64,000 nucleotides of DNA, taken from positions 2,418,001-2,482,000 of the forward strand of contig NZ_CP046956.1 in the NCBI RefSeq assembly GCF_017792025.1, read 5' to 3'. The stretch is from Sediminibacillus dalangtanensis (GTDB lineage: Bacteria; Bacillota; Bacilli; Bacillales; Amphibacillaceae). This document shows positions 47,856 to 57,951 of the stretch, one piece after another. Both the position numbers and the translations under genes were made by a program. Each line of letters opens with the position of its first letter. Position 1 is the stretch's first letter. The notes beneath the pieces are model-generated. The model saw only the letters and a list, made by a program, of their open reading frames with translations, did no database searches and was not told the origin of the DNA.

Positions 47856-49574
47856 TTATTTGTTACGGTTAAACAAATTCACTAATTCGTCTTTCGTCCA
47901 CGTATTAATAACAGATTCAGGTTCTAACCAGCCTTTTCTGGCAGAACCGACCCCAACGTCCATAAATTCTAATGTATGGTAGCTGTGGGCATCCGTATTG
48001 ATAGCAATGTTGACCCCTTTTTCCCGGGCCTTCTGCAGCCACTTCCAAGACAAATCAAGACGATTTGGATTGGCATTAAGCTCTAACACCGTTCCTGTTT
48101 CCTTGGCTTTTTCAATCAGCATATCAACGTCTGCCGCATAACCCTTGCGACGTCCAATCAGCCTTCCCGTAGGGTGTGCAATGACATTTACGTATGGATT
48201 TTCCACAGCCGCCAGCAGCCGCTTCATGATTTTGTCCTGTGACTGTGAAAAGCTGGAATGAATAGCACCGATGACATAATCCATTTCCATCAGAAATTCA
48301 TCACGGAAATCAAGAGAACCATCCGGCAAAATATCCATTTCCACTCCGGCGAAAATATGAATATCGGAATATTTATCATTTAACCGGGCGATTTCTTCCG
48401 CTTGCCTCTTCAAACGTTCTTCATTCAACCCGTTGGCAACCCTTAGATATTTGGAGTGATCGGTAATGGCAATATACTCATAGCCTCGTTCTCGGGCTTT
48501 TTCCACCATCTCCTCGACGGACTGGGCGCCATCACTCCATGTTGTGTGCATATGCAAATCTCCGCGGATGTCCGTCGGTTCAACCAATCGTACAGAAGAA
48601 CGGAATGCCTCTAGTTCCCCCTGGTTTTCCCTGACTTCAGGAGGAATAAAGTGAAGCCCAAAATGTTCGAAAAATTGCTGTTCTGTTTCAAACGTAACAA
48701 TTTTGCCGGATTCACTGTTTTCAATGCCATACTCATTGATTTTTTCTCCTTGGGCTTTGGCAAGCTGCCGCATGGCGACATTATGTTCCTTCGAACCTGT
48801 AAAGTGATGGAGCGTCGTTGCGAACTCTTCAGGAGCTACAATCCGGAAATCTACATTTACGTCATATCCTTCTTCAAGGACAACGGAAACCTTTGTATCT
48901 CCTGTGGCTATTTCTTCTTTTATGTTTTCAAGCTTCAATAAGGCATCCCGGACCTTGTCCGGATGTTCGGCTGCAATGATAAAATCAAGATCCTTGATTG
49001 TTTCACTCATACGACGGATACTGCCTGCCCGGGAAAAGCGAAGGATAGGTTCTATTTGCTGTAAATATTCCTCTATTCTTTCTGCAATTGGCAGCATAAA
49101 TGCAATCGGCAGTCGCTCAGGCCGGTTCGATGCTTCATCGAGTGCTTTGACTATCTTTTCTGCGGATTTTTTCCCGAAACCGCTTAGCGCTTCGACCTTG
49201 CCTGTTTCGCATGCTTCTTTTAAGCTGGCGGCATCCACTACTCCCAGCTCTTGATAAAGCTTGGCGAGTTTTTTTCCACCCAATCCCGGCAGATTCAAAA
49301 GCGGTACCAGTCCCTCCGGCACTTCTTCCTGCAGTTGTCTCAAGGTGTCCGATTCTCCATTAGCGATGAACGAGTCGATCACAGTGGAAGTTCCTTTTCC
49401 GATTCCGTTTATTTTCGTAAAATCATCGATTTCATTCAACGAGCGGTCGTCTGTTTCCAAAGCTTGGGCTGCTTTTCGATAAGCAGATATCTTAAAAGGG
49501 TTCTCCCCTTTCAGTTCTAAATAAACCGCCACTTTTTCCAGCAATTTAATGACGTCTTTTTTATTTACTTCCAT
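47856..49574 (-). CDS. polX: Family X DNA polymerase with PHP 3'-5' exonuclease domain
   Basis: Repair polymerase of 572 residues. N-terminal helix-hairpin-helix motifs ([45 protein letters not shown]), the nucleotidyltransferase core [17 protein letters not shown] with the metal-binding Asp pair, and a C-terminal PHP domain with [18 protein letters not shown] and AHPTGR. ATG 49574 is chosen for family length; a GTG three codons earlier is also possible. Upstream of mutS2 as in B. subtilis. Confidence 0.96.
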   Translation of the reverse strand: MEVNKKDVIKLLEKVAVYLELKGENPFKISAYRKAAQALETDDRSLNEIDDFTKINGIGKGTSTVIDSFIANGESDTLRQLQEEVPEGLVPLLNLPGLGGKKLAKLYQELGVVDAASLKEACETGKVEALSGFGKKSAEKIVKALDEASNRPERLPIAFMLPIAERIEEYLQQIEPILRFSRAGSIRRMSETIKDLDFIIAAEHPDKVRDALLKLENIKEEIATGDTKVSVVLEEGYDVNVDFRIVAPEEFATTLHHFTGSKEHNVAMRQLAKAQGEKINEYGIENSESGKIVTFETEQQFFEHFGLHFIPPEVRENQGELEAFRSSVRLVEPTDIRGDLHMHTTWSDGAQSVEEMVEKARERGYEYIAITDHSKYLRVANGLNEERLKRQAEEIARLNDKYSDIHIFAGVEMDILPDGSLDFRDEFLMEMDYVIGAIHSSFSQSQDKIMKRLLAAVENPYVNVIAHPTGRLIGRRKGYAADVDMLIEKAKETGTVLELNANPNRLDLSWKWLQKAREKGVNIAINTDAHSYHTLEFMDVGVGSARKGWLEPESVINTWTKDELVNLFNRNK

Positions 49575-49806
49575 CCTCGGCACCGTCCTTTTAGTAGGCT
49601 TTAGTTTTCATTTAGAAGGGTTCCTATATAGATGATGTTTCATAACAAGTCTTAACGAGTAAAAAGAGACTACTCCTTTGACAGTTTGTTATCTCCGCTC
49701 CCGGAGTACACAGTAACTGGTCTCATCCAGCCATGCAGTGCAGTGTCAGGAGATAACTGCTTGTTGGAACAGCCTCTTCAGCCGGCGAATAAATACCGGC
49801 ATTCTT

Positions 49807-50364
49807 TTATTTATCCTGAAATAATCCAGCTACGTGCTCGAACCATAACGCTTTTATTTGCCCTGATATAAAGGGCGTATGCTCGATCATAAAGGAGGCA
49901 ATCATGGATCGCTCAAGGATTGTCTGGACGAACTGGACCGGAAGCAGTGCACCGATATATAAAAGCAGGAAAACCAGCAGGTATACTTCCACAAACCCGA
50001 GAATACCGCCCAGCAGCCCATTGATGGAACTCAGAATCGGCAAGGCAGCTACAAAATCCAGCATAGAAGCGATGATTTGTAGCGCAATCCGAACCGCAAA
50101 AAAGATGATGGCAAACGCTATCGCGTTATAAAAAGCCGTCTCTAACGGAAGGGAATCGAGAAAGACCCCCCATGAAGCATCATCCGGCATATCTGGGTAG
50201 GGAATCCAAAGTTCCAGCTTCGGTGCTAAATCATCGTAATAAGCTGCTGCAATAATAAAGGCAGCAATAAAACCAATTAAGTGGAATAATTGCAGAATAA
50301 ACCCTCGTTTTAGACCTGTAAAAAAGCCAAAAATGAGAATGACAATCAAAATTAAATCAATCAT
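49807..50364 (-). CDS. yshB: CvpA family membrane protein (YshB)
   Basis: A 185-residue protein with four to five hydrophobic segments and the CvpA pattern (LILIVILIFGFFTGLKRGFI at the N-terminus, INGLLGGILGFVEVYLLVFL). Relatives affect colicin V export and envelope stress; the precise role is unknown. Its ATG overlaps the end of zapA by 8 bases, implying translational coupling. Confidence 0.92.
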   Translation of the reverse strand: MIDLILIVILIFGFFTGLKRGFILQLFHLIGFIAAFIIAAAYYDDLAPKLELWIPYPDMPDDASWGVFLDSLPLETAFYNAIAFAIIFFAVRIALQIIASMLDFVAALPILSSINGLLGGILGFVEVYLLVFLLLYIGALLPVQFVQTILERSMIASFMIEHTPFISGQIKALWFEHVAGLFQDK

Positions 50365-50632
50365 TGTTATCTTGTTCCTTTTTCTGTTTAATTGAACCTA
50401 ACAGTTCGGTGTACTCTTCTTTCAATTTCAAATAGTCGTTCATCGTGTTTACAGCTGTCAGCACCGCAAGCCTGGTCGTATCCAAGCTTCGGTTTGTTTC
50501 CTGTATTTCCCGCATTTGCTGATCGACAAGACTTGCCACCATCCTTACATGATGAGCAGGTTCATCTCCAACAATGGTGTAGGACCGATTGTGTATTTCG
50601 ACTGTAGTACGTGTTTTGTCAGATTGGGACAC
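50357..50632 (-). CDS. zapA: Cell division protein ZapA
   Basis: FtsZ-associated factor of 91 residues that promotes Z-ring bundling. Contains the compact globular part VEIHNRSYTIVGDEPAHHVRM followed by a C-terminal coiled-coil helix (LVDQQMREIQETN...LKEEYTELL). GTG start at 50632 with AAGGGGGG upstream. Overlaps yshB. Divergent from rnhC. Confidence 0.95.
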   Translation of the reverse strand: MSQSDKTRTTVEIHNRSYTIVGDEPAHHVRMVASLVDQQMREIQETNRSLDTTRLAVLTAVNTMNDYLKLKEEYTELLGSIKQKKEQDNND

Positions 50633-50857
50633 GTTTTTCCCCCCTTGTTCTCATAGCTACCATATGTTCAAACAGCGTTAACCGCTTTTCGTTTCTTTTC
50701 GTCAACTGCTTCAAAATGTCAATTTTATGTGCTTTTAGAAATCACAACCCATTTTACGAGTGAATCATGATTATGATAAAATCCTAAAGTTAATATTAAC
50801 ACGAAGATTGTCATTTAGGAAACTAATGTGACGTGATTATTCCTCCAAACAGGAAAC

Positions 50858-50866
50858 TGTTATAAT
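50858..50866 (+). promoter_or_regulatory. Extended -10 promoter of rnhC
   Basis: TGTTATAAT matches TGnTATAAT exactly; transcription would start near 50873, which excludes the in-frame ATG at 50869 and supports the TTG start at 50899. Confidence 0.6.
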
Positions 50867-50898
50867 TTATGTATCCTACTGGAAATGGGGAGATCGAT

Positions 50899-51843
50899 TT
50901 GCCGCAAGTAGTATTGAAATTGAATAATAAAACCATTGAAAAAATGAAAGTTTTTTACCAGGATCATATGAAATCTGCCCCTCCTGGTTCTGTCTTTGCT
51001 GCCAAAACTTCAGATTGCTCGATAACCGCGTACAACTCCGGTAAAGTGTTATTTCAAGGCAAGGGCTCCGACAAGGAAGCTGGGAAATGGGGGACTGCAA
51101 ACAGCCACAGCCCTTCCAAATTAAGACAGGCAACGAGAAAAAAACATTCCTATTCTCCGCCGCAGGAATTGTTCACCAGCTCCCATATCGGTTCGGATGA
51201 AGCTGGAACGGGAGACTTTTTTGGTCCGATTACCGTAGCTGCAGCCTATGTAAAAGCCGACCAGATTCCCTTATTGAAGCAACTAGGAGTTAGGGATTCC
51301 AAAAATCTTACGGACGAAAAAATTAAGACAATTGCTAAAGCATTGCTAGCACAATCCATCCCTTACTCACTGGTCGTTCTCCACAATAAAAAATATAATC
51401 AGCTTCAAAAAAAAGGATGGTCACAAGGGAAGATGAAAACGATGTTACACCATCATGCCCTTGAAAAGTTATCTAAAAAAATTGCTCCGGAACGTCCGTC
51501 CGGGATTTTGATTGACCAATTTTCCGAACCTGGAGTCTATATCAATCATTTAAAATCAGAACGATCGGTTCTTCAAGAAAATGTGTACTTTATGACTAAG
51601 GCGGAGAGCTACTCTATTGCTGTGGCCGCAGGATCCATCCTGGCAAGAGCAAGCTTTGTCAACGAGATGAATAAATTGTCTAAAAAAATGGGGATTGAAC
51701 TGCCTAAAGGTGCTTCCCAAAAAGTCGACCAGACTGCAGCAAGGATCATTCAAAAACATGGAAAGCAAGCTTTGGGGGACATTGCCAAACTTCATTTTGC
51801 CAATACAAAAAAAGCAGAAGCCTTTACACAGAAGGATTTCTGA
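50899..51843 (+). CDS. rnhC: Ribonuclease HIII
   Basis: Degrades RNA in RNA-DNA hybrids. The 314-residue product has the N-terminal TBP-like substrate-binding domain (about 1-75) and the RNase H core with catalytic residues in GSDEAGTGDFFGP (Asp, Glu), VRDSKNL (Asp) and ILIDQFSEPG (Asp). TTG 50899 (MPQVVLKLNNKTI) has GGGGAGATC about 6 bases upstream; an ATG ten codons earlier falls at the predicted transcription start. Divergent from zapA. Confidence 0.96.
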   Translation: MPQVVLKLNNKTIEKMKVFYQDHMKSAPPGSVFAAKTSDCSITAYNSGKVLFQGKGSDKEAGKWGTANSHSPSKLRQATRKKHSYSPPQELFTSSHIGSDEAGTGDFFGPITVAAAYVKADQIPLLKQLGVRDSKNLTDEKIKTIAKALLAQSIPYSLVVLHNKKYNQLQKKGWSQGKMKTMLHHHALEKLSKKIAPERPSGILIDQFSEPGVYINHLKSERSVLQENVYFMTKAESYSIAVAAGSILARASFVNEMNKLSKKMGIELPKGASQKVDQTAARIIQKHGKQALGDIAKLHFANTKKAEAFTQKDF

Positions 51844-51880
51844 TAGACCTGTTACAAACATCCACGCCGGCAGGGTAATT

Positions 51881-51967
51881 CGCTTTCCAACGGGCACGGC
51901 TTCAGCTAACTTGGTTAAAAAACGCTTTACCAAGTGGATCTTCAGCTCGCGCTCTTCCCGCCGGAAT
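51881..51967 (+). repeat. Repeat family B, copy 4
   Basis: Closely matches 219-307 (CGCTTTCC..CGGGCACGGCTTCAGCTAACTTGGT, then CTTTACCAAGTGGATCTTCAGCTCGCGCT), with the same hairpin ACTTGGT/ACCAAGT. It lies 38 bp after the rnhC stop and may serve as its transcript end. Confidence 0.78.
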
Positions 51968-52292
51968 ATGCGTACCTTGCCTCCATTGGGGTGGATTTCT
52001 TCGATTATAGGGAGATATATCCTTTTGGATATTGGGGTTACATGAGGGAATTTTCGTAGCATGAAAGGTTGAAGAATGTCATATAGAAAATCTATGTGGC
52101 TGGCAATTGTTGCCCCTTCTTTTGTCGAGGGCACAGAAAAACTTTTCTGCTGTTGATAGATTTCCTCCTATTCATAACAGGAAGTTCGCCGTCATCGCTT
52201 AACCTGCATTTTTAAGCTGTTCAGAGCCGCACAACTGATCTACGAAAACTGCATTTTAATCAGGGTACTGCAACTTAGTAAAGACAAGATAC

Positions 52293-52338
52293 GGAGACTT
52301 CCTACGGGAACAGCACGTGTTGAAAATCCCGCAAGAAA
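52293..52338. repeat. Decayed Bacillaceae-type intergenic repeat
   Basis: GGAGACTTCCTACGGGAACAGCACGTGTTGAAAATCCCGCAAGAAA resembles the common GACTCCTGCGGGA...GATCCCGCAGGAAA unit with several substitutions. The remainder of 51968-52530 shows no gene or other structure I can support. Confidence 0.4.
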
Positions 52339-52530
52339 ATGTATGGTGCTTTAAAGAAAGAACACCTTACTTCGCTGTTCCTTACCTTGCCCAATCAACC
52401 GAATATAAAAGGTTCTTTTCATGTCACCTATTTCACCTATTCTGTTACCTTTCTTTTTTTGCAAAAGTTTTTCTATTATGTCCCAGCTACGTTTCTTAAT
52501 CTATCGTTTCATCTTACTTAATGCATTAAC

Positions 52531-52791
52531 TCAACGGACTATCCAGTCAATAAAAGATAGCAACGTAATAATCAACATAATGATCGAAAAAAGTCGAATC
52601 CAAAAGGTACCTAGCTCAGAAACTTGTGGTTCCCCTTTGAACATCCAACGTCTGCCAAACAAATAGCTTTCTTTTGGTTTCATAATCGACCAGACTAACA
52701 ATGCTACAAATGGCACTCCGAATACAATGATGAAGAACCACACCGCAAACGGATTAGGAGAAAAGTCCGGGATTGGCTGTTCGCTGTACAT
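52531..52791 (-). CDS. Small two-span membrane protein, 86 aa
   Basis: ATG 52791 has TGGGGGGAAG 6 bases upstream. Two hydrophobic segments (PFAVWFFIIVFGVPFVALLVW and FWIRLFSIIMLIITLLSFI) flank a polar middle GRRWMFKGEPQVSE, a layout like the DUF6199 group of small membrane proteins (recalled resemblance only). It is on the same strand and 102 bp after the kinase-like gene, and both interrupt the usual rnhC-pheT adjacency. Confidence 0.7.
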   Translation of the reverse strand: MYSEQPIPDFSPNPFAVWFFIIVFGVPFVALLVWSIMKPKESYLFGRRWMFKGEPQVSELGTFWIRLFSIIMLIITLLSFIDWIVR

Positions 52792-52893
52792 ATTTTCTTC
52801 CCCCCAATCTTTGAAAACAGCTGTTTATTGGTTGAACACCATCGCATATCTGTTTGGGTCACTTTTGCACAAGAATGAATTACCTCTTTTCGT

Positions 52894-53781
52894 TTATTGA
52901 TTTTTCGCATATTTCCAAGCACCATAGAAATCTTTTACCGTTGCGTATCTTTTATTGCGATCTTCTTCAACCGCTCTCCAAGCTACCTCATAAAGACCCG
53001 GATCAGCTTCCCACTTGGAATAGGAACGATCTCTTTCACCACCCAGTAATCCAAACGCAATAGCACCCAAATTAAAGACAGTCGTAATAGAATCAATCGG
53101 GGCTCCAAGTTTATATTCTTCCGGGGATTTTGAACGATTAGAACCCCAAAATTCCTCCCCTATATCATTCATGGAGGGTGCTTTTCGATAAAAATCAATG
53201 TCGCATATTTTCGTTTCATCCTTTTGAAAATCATAAAGGATACTTCCATCATAGAAATCCACCGCAACATAATCCTTGGACTCCACATACGTATGAAAAG
53301 AAAAGATTGCATCTAAGGCCTTTAAACGTTTTTTCACATCCAATTTCCTGAATCGATAAAATGGTGACTTGGGGTTGGTGTATTTTTCCTTACCTCCGTA
53401 CTGCCAATGAGCATGCAGACATTCCCCTTCAAACCATTGAAAAACTACTGCAAACCCATTACCGGTAGAAAAGGAATCAATTAGCTCAATAAGGTACGGA
53501 TGTTCAAATTCTTGATAAACTGGTACAGCTTTTTTCAACCGTTGCACCGCATCATTCGGATTTCCTGTAAACTCAGTCGGTTTTGCACCGGCATATTTCA
53601 CGAAATACTTTTGCCCATCCTTTTCTACTCCGAAACTTATATTTCCTGAATCTTGTTGGTCAAACACATAAAAAACAGTACCCAATTGCTCTAACCAGCT
53701 GAAGTCATGCTCTTCTTGTAGTTGAAATTTCATATTATCGAGTGTCAATGTAACGTAATTCGTTTGGGAGTCATTTTCCAA
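52894..53781 (-). CDS. Protein-kinase-fold protein with degenerate catalytic loop
   Basis: The 295-residue product keeps the kinase plan: the beta-3 lysine (KYFVKYAGA near residue 62), alpha-C region LKKAVPVYQEFEHPYLIELI, a hinge FQWFEGECLHAH, a catalytic-loop equivalent AVDFYDGSIL near 173 (canonical HRDLKPSNIL), and DIDFY in place of the DFG motif. The catalytic Asp is kept, but the usual Lys and Asn are replaced by Tyr and Ser. TTG 53781 has AGGAGG 8 bases upstream. Activity and substrate are unknown; it may be a specialised kinase or a pseudokinase. Not present at this place in B. subtilis, as I recall. Confidence 0.8.
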   Translation of the reverse strand: MENDSQTNYVTLTLDNMKFQLQEEHDFSWLEQLGTVFYVFDQQDSGNISFGVEKDGQKYFVKYAGAKPTEFTGNPNDAVQRLKKAVPVYQEFEHPYLIELIDSFSTGNGFAVVFQWFEGECLHAHWQYGGKEKYTNPKSPFYRFRKLDVKKRLKALDAIFSFHTYVESKDYVAVDFYDGSILYDFQKDETKICDIDFYRKAPSMNDIGEEFWGSNRSKSPEEYKLGAPIDSITTVFNLGAIAFGLLGGERDRSYSKWEADPGLYEVAWRAVEEDRNKRYATVKDFYGAWKYAKNQ

Positions 53782-53968
53782 TATAGGAACCTCCTGTAAT
53801 TCATCATATATGTTTTATACTAATTTCCAGACAATAAAAGGTCAAGATACGAAATAGAAAACGCTCTCATCTATTAGGAAATGATAAATCCTTTTGTTGA
53901 TAAACAGTACTGCTTATCCCTTTGATTTTTTTAAGACAGAAATGGATCTTATTAAATTAATAAAGTTA

Positions 53969-54000
53969 AAGGGGCTGCCCCGTAGATGGGACAGCCCTGT
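53969..54000 (-). terminator. Terminator of pheST
   Basis: AGGGCTGTCCC and GGGGCAGCCC pair around ATCTAC, followed by CTTTAACTTTA on the minus strand, ten bases past the pheT stop. Confidence 0.8.
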
Positions 54001-54010
54001 TTCTTTCGCA

Positions 54011-56440
54011 TTAACCTCGCAATTCTGCCTGATGTTTTTCTTCTACTGCTGACAGAATTGCCTGATAGGACGCTTCTACTTCATCATCTTTCAACGTTCG
54101 CTCAGGGTCCTGATAAAATAAGCTGAAGGCGATCGACTTTTTACCAGCCTGTAGATGCTCACCCTGATAAACATCGAATACTTGAACATCCTTCAACAGC
54201 GTACCACCTTTTTCTACAATCGTGGCTTTGATATCGCCGGCCGGGATTTCCTGATCGACCACTAATGCAATATCCCTTGATACAGATGGGTAACGCGGAA
54301 TCTTTGAAAAATCTGGTTCGTTATTTATCTGATCTAATAATGTCTCCATATCCAAATCAAATACATAAGTGTCTTTTAAATCATAGGATTGCTGCAGCGT
54401 TGGGTGCAGCTGACCAAGAAAACCAATTGATTGTGCTCCTAAATATACCTGCGCCGTTCTGCCAGGGTGCATTCCTTCTAATTTAGCTTGTTTAAATGTT
54501 ACCACTATTCCTAATTTATCCAGCAATCCCTCGACAATACCCTTAACCAAAAAGAAGTCGGCTTGTTTCTTTTCCTGCTGCATTGGATGAAGGAGCCAAT
54601 CCCCTGTAACAGCCCCGGAAACCCTTAATAATTCGCGGGGCTGTTCCGTCAATTTTTCAGTGGTAGGGGAAACGAATACGGTACCTACTTCGTAATAGGC
54701 GAGATTTGCCTGTTTTCTGGCTGTATTATACGAAAAAGAGGCCAGTAGTTCCGGAAGAATGCTTAACCGCAAGTTGCTGTGCTCTTCACTCATCGGCATC
54801 GATAAACGAATCGATTCGGTTGCATGCTCACGGACTTCCGGGCTTACCAGTGTTTCTGCCCGCTCTTTACTGGTCAGGGAATACGTAATGGCTTCCATTA
54901 AGCCAGCACCTTCCATATAATGTTTGATTTCCCGTTTTAACGATTGCCGTGATGTCAGGCCACCTGCCTGTCCTGCCCCAGCAGGAAGCGTGTACGGTAA
55001 ATTATCATAACCGTATATACGCGCAATTTCTTCTACCATGTCCTCAAATATTGTAATATCACCTCGTCGGCTCGGGACCGAAACAATAAATATGCCATCA
55101 TTTGCTTTAAAATCGAAATGAAGCTTCCGTAAAATATCGGAAATTTCTTCTGTGGTTATTTCCGTTCCAAGTCGTTCATTCACTTTTTCCGTGCTCACTT
55201 CTACAGTGGCTTCGGACCGGTCCAATTCATCAAATTCTACCGTGCCCTGCAGTACAGTACCTTCTGCATATTCGCTCAATAGCTGGCATGCTCTCAACCC
55301 GGCTCTTTTTATCCGGTCAGGATCGACTCCCTTTTCAAACCGGGCGCTGGATTCGCTCCGTAATCCATGATCTTTCGAACTTTGTCTGACTGCGGCAGGA
55401 GAAAAATAAGCAGCCTCCAATAATACCGTTTGGGTTTGGTCGGACACCTCCGAATCTGCACCGCCCATCACTCCTGCAATTGCTGTCGGTTCTTGACCAT
55501 TGGTAATGACTAAATGATTGGATGAAAGCTCCCTCTCTTGATCATCCAACGTAGTAATGGTTTCCTTGTCACGGGCTCTTCGTACAACGATTTCTTTTGA
55601 TCCAAATCGATCGTAGTCAAATGCATGCAATGGCTGACCGTATTCCAGCAAGACATAATTGGTAATATCCACTACATTGTTGATTGGTCTGATGCCTGCA
55701 GCAATCAAATAATTCCGCATCCATAAAGGAGAGTTTTTCACCTCTACATTTTCAATGACAAACGCTCCATAGTATGGATTAAGCTCTGCATCCTCTACCT
55801 TGACGGAAACATAATCCGCAGCCTTATCAGACGATGTGTTGATTGATACATCCGGTAGGTTAATTGGTGTATCCAAAATAGCAGATGTTTCGTAGGCGAC
55901 ACCAAGCATGCTCATCGCATCTGCACGGTTCGGCGTCAGGCCGAGTTCCAGAATTGCATCGTCTAAATTCAGCAATTCCAATGCATCGGAACCTACTTCT
56001 GCATCTTCCGGAAATACAAAGATGCCTTCCGCAAACTCCTTCGGCACAAATTTTTCTTCGATACCTAATTCTTGCAGCGAGCAGATCATCCCTTGGGATT
56101 CCACACCGCGCAGCTTTGCTTTCTTGATTTTTACATTACCAGGCAATACGGCGCCTGGTTTCGCAACCGCAACTTTTTGACCTTGAGCAATATTAGGGGC
56201 TCCGCATATAATTTGCAGCTCTTCTTCGCCTGTGTCCACCTGGCACAAATTAAGCTTATCAGCGTTAGGATGCTTTTCACAGGATTGTACATAGCCGACG
56301 ACTACATTTGAACTTGTTTCTGCAACATACTCGATGCCTTCCACTTCTATCCCGGATTTTGTTATTTTTTCAGCCAGCTGCTCTGGTGAAATATTGTCTA
56401 TATCCACATAATTTTTCAGCCAATTCAATGATACGAACAT
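54011..56440 (-). CDS. pheT: Phenylalanyl-tRNA synthetase beta subunit
   Basis: The 809-residue beta chain of the alpha2beta2 enzyme: N-terminal EMAP-II-like tRNA-binding domain (VVVGYVQSCEKHPNADKLNLC near residue 46), B3/B4 editing domain, B5 domain, class II-like core and the C-terminal FDX-ACB domain (YPSVSRDIALVVDQEIPAGDI). ATG 56440 follows CAGGAGGAAAAAAT. It is 16 bp downstream of pheS in one operon. Confidence 0.98.
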   Translation of the reverse strand: MFVSLNWLKNYVDIDNISPEQLAEKITKSGIEVEGIEYVAETSSNVVVGYVQSCEKHPNADKLNLCQVDTGEEELQIICGAPNIAQGQKVAVAKPGAVLPGNVKIKKAKLRGVESQGMICSLQELGIEEKFVPKEFAEGIFVFPEDAEVGSDALELLNLDDAILELGLTPNRADAMSMLGVAYETSAILDTPINLPDVSINTSSDKAADYVSVKVEDAELNPYYGAFVIENVEVKNSPLWMRNYLIAAGIRPINNVVDITNYVLLEYGQPLHAFDYDRFGSKEIVVRRARDKETITTLDDQERELSSNHLVITNGQEPTAIAGVMGGADSEVSDQTQTVLLEAAYFSPAAVRQSSKDHGLRSESSARFEKGVDPDRIKRAGLRACQLLSEYAEGTVLQGTVEFDELDRSEATVEVSTEKVNERLGTEITTEEISDILRKLHFDFKANDGIFIVSVPSRRGDITIFEDMVEEIARIYGYDNLPYTLPAGAGQAGGLTSRQSLKREIKHYMEGAGLMEAITYSLTSKERAETLVSPEVREHATESIRLSMPMSEEHSNLRLSILPELLASFSYNTARKQANLAYYEVGTVFVSPTTEKLTEQPRELLRVSGAVTGDWLLHPMQQEKKQADFFLVKGIVEGLLDKLGIVVTFKQAKLEGMHPGRTAQVYLGAQSIGFLGQLHPTLQQSYDLKDTYVFDLDMETLLDQINNEPDFSKIPRYPSVSRDIALVVDQEIPAGDIKATIVEKGGTLLKDVQVFDVYQGEHLQAGKKSIAFSLFYQDPERTLKDDEVEASYQAILSAVEEKHQAELRG

Positions 56441-56456
56441 ATTTTTTCCTCCTGAT

Positions 56457-57491
56457 TTACGCTTTATGGTACTGCTTTAAGAAACGGATATCATTTGTAT
56501 AGAAATGCCGGATATCATCTACACCATACTTCAGCATAGCGATTCGTTCAGGCCCCATACCGAAAGCAAAACCAGTGTATTCTTTGGGGTCATAGCCCGC
56601 CATTTCCAATACGCGGGGATGAACCATGCCGCCGCCCAGTATTTCGATCCAACCTGTTCCTTTACAAACAGAGCATCCTTCTCCATGACAGACTTTACAG
56701 GATATATCCATCTCAACTGACGGTTCTGTAAACGGAAAGAAACTTGGACGCAGACGGATTTCCCTTTCTTCACCGAACATTTGCTTGGCAAAGCGGTTCA
56801 ATACACCTTTCAAGTCGCTCATACGTACATTCCGATCCACATACAGTCCCTCTACCTGTGTGAACTGATGAGAGTGGGTGGCATCATCGGTATCCCTGCG
56901 ATACACTTTTCCTGGACAAATCATTTTGACTGGTTTGCTTCCCTGATATTTCCCCATTGTTCTCGCTTGAACTGGAGAGGTATGCGTGCGCATCAACAGC
57001 TCCTCCGTGATATAAAAAGAGTCTTGCATATCGCGGGCTGGGTGCCCCTTCGGAAGGTTAAGTGCCTCAAAATTGTAATAATCTGTTTCGACTTCAGGAC
57101 CTTCCCGTACTTCGAATCCCATGCCGATGAACAAATCCTCGATTTCTTCGATAATGGAAGTCAGTAAATGCGGTCCGCCTACAGTGACCGGACGGCCCGG
57201 CAATGTGACGTCGATTGTTTCCTTTTTGAGTTTTTCCTCCAGCTCTCTTGCCTCGAGTTTTTCTTTTTTCACGTCCAGTTCACCGGCTATTGCTTCCCTT
57301 ACTTTGTTTGCCAGCTCCCCGATGACAGGCCGCTCTTCTTTCGACAGCTTGCCCATTCCACGTAAAACTTCCGTAATCGGTCCTTTTTTCCCAAGGTAAG
57401 CCACCCTTATATCCTGGAGATCCTTCAACGTGTCTGCCTGTTCTACCTTGGCCAGCGCTTCCTCTTTTAGTTCTTGTAATCGTTCCCTCAT
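56457..57491 (-). CDS. pheS: Phenylalanyl-tRNA synthetase alpha subunit
   Basis: Catalytic subunit of 344 residues, class II: N-terminal coiled-coil ([18 protein letters not shown]), motif 1 region [20 protein letters not shown], motif 2 [21 protein letters not shown], motif 3 [14 protein letters not shown], plus a Cys-rich zinc-type insertion [17 protein letters not shown]. The frame is open 74 codons upstream through the leader, but ATG 57491 has AAGGAGG 9 bases upstream and fits family length. Controlled by the T-box. Confidence 0.97.
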   Translation of the reverse strand: MRERLQELKEEALAKVEQADTLKDLQDIRVAYLGKKGPITEVLRGMGKLSKEERPVIGELANKVREAIAGELDVKKEKLEARELEEKLKKETIDVTLPGRPVTVGGPHLLTSIIEEIEDLFIGMGFEVREGPEVETDYYNFEALNLPKGHPARDMQDSFYITEELLMRTHTSPVQARTMGKYQGSKPVKMICPGKVYRRDTDDATHSHQFTQVEGLYVDRNVRMSDLKGVLNRFAKQMFGEEREIRLRPSFFPFTEPSVEMDISCKVCHGEGCSVCKGTGWIEILGGGMVHPRVLEMAGYDPKEYTGFAFGMGPERIAMLKYGVDDIRHFYTNDIRFLKQYHKA

Positions 57492-57631
57492 GTGCAGGAA
57501 CCTCCTTTTCGTCATCAAGTGATAATTTAGCCGATTTACGATTCCTCGCTCGTCCTGTTTTCTACCGCAATAAGAAGCGTTTTGTTTAGCTCCAGCAAGT
57601 CTCGCATCAGAACTTACACCTCTTATCACAT

Positions 57632-57905
57632 AAAAAAGCCCCGTCCCTCTATAAAAGAAGGGACGAGACTTATGTATCGCGGTACCACCCTTGTTGGTGC
57701 CTGATGCACCCACTCGTGTTTGATAACGGAATAAATCCGGAACACCATTACTTGCCGGAAAACAAGGTCCAAGTGTCGGCTCCAGAGTGAAAATTCAATC
57801 ATTACCACGATAGAAATGCTTTCAGTCTATGGCATTTCCTCCCTAAATCGATTTGTAATCATTTACTGACTCTTTCTCGGCCTGTAAATATAATACATGT
57901 TATTT
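57632..57905 (-). promoter_or_regulatory. T-box leader (tRNA-Phe responsive) of pheST
   Basis: On the minus strand the leader has a stem I with probable specifier TTC (Phe) at 57791-57789 in the context GAATTTTCACTCTGGAG, the T-box GGGTGGTACCGCG at 57690-57678 and a terminator hairpin GTCTCGTCCCT...AGGGACGGGGC with a following T-run (57632-57670). Uncharged tRNA-Phe should favour antitermination. Confidence 0.93.
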
Positions 57906-57909
57906 TATT

Positions 57910-57938
57910 ATTATAGAAAAAGCATTCGTTTCTTGCAA
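57910..57938 (-). promoter_or_regulatory. Sigma-A promoter of the pheS T-box transcript
   Basis: TTGCAA and a perfect TATAAT, 17 bp apart on the minus strand, start near 57903. The promoter lies within 45 bp of the stop of the upstream methyltransferase gene. Confidence 0.72.
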
Positions 57939-57951
57939 GCCTTAACGTCCA

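Noticed and set aside
51556..52134. 192-codon minus-strand frame
   Set aside because: It is antisense to rnhC and runs into a repeat; no start signals.
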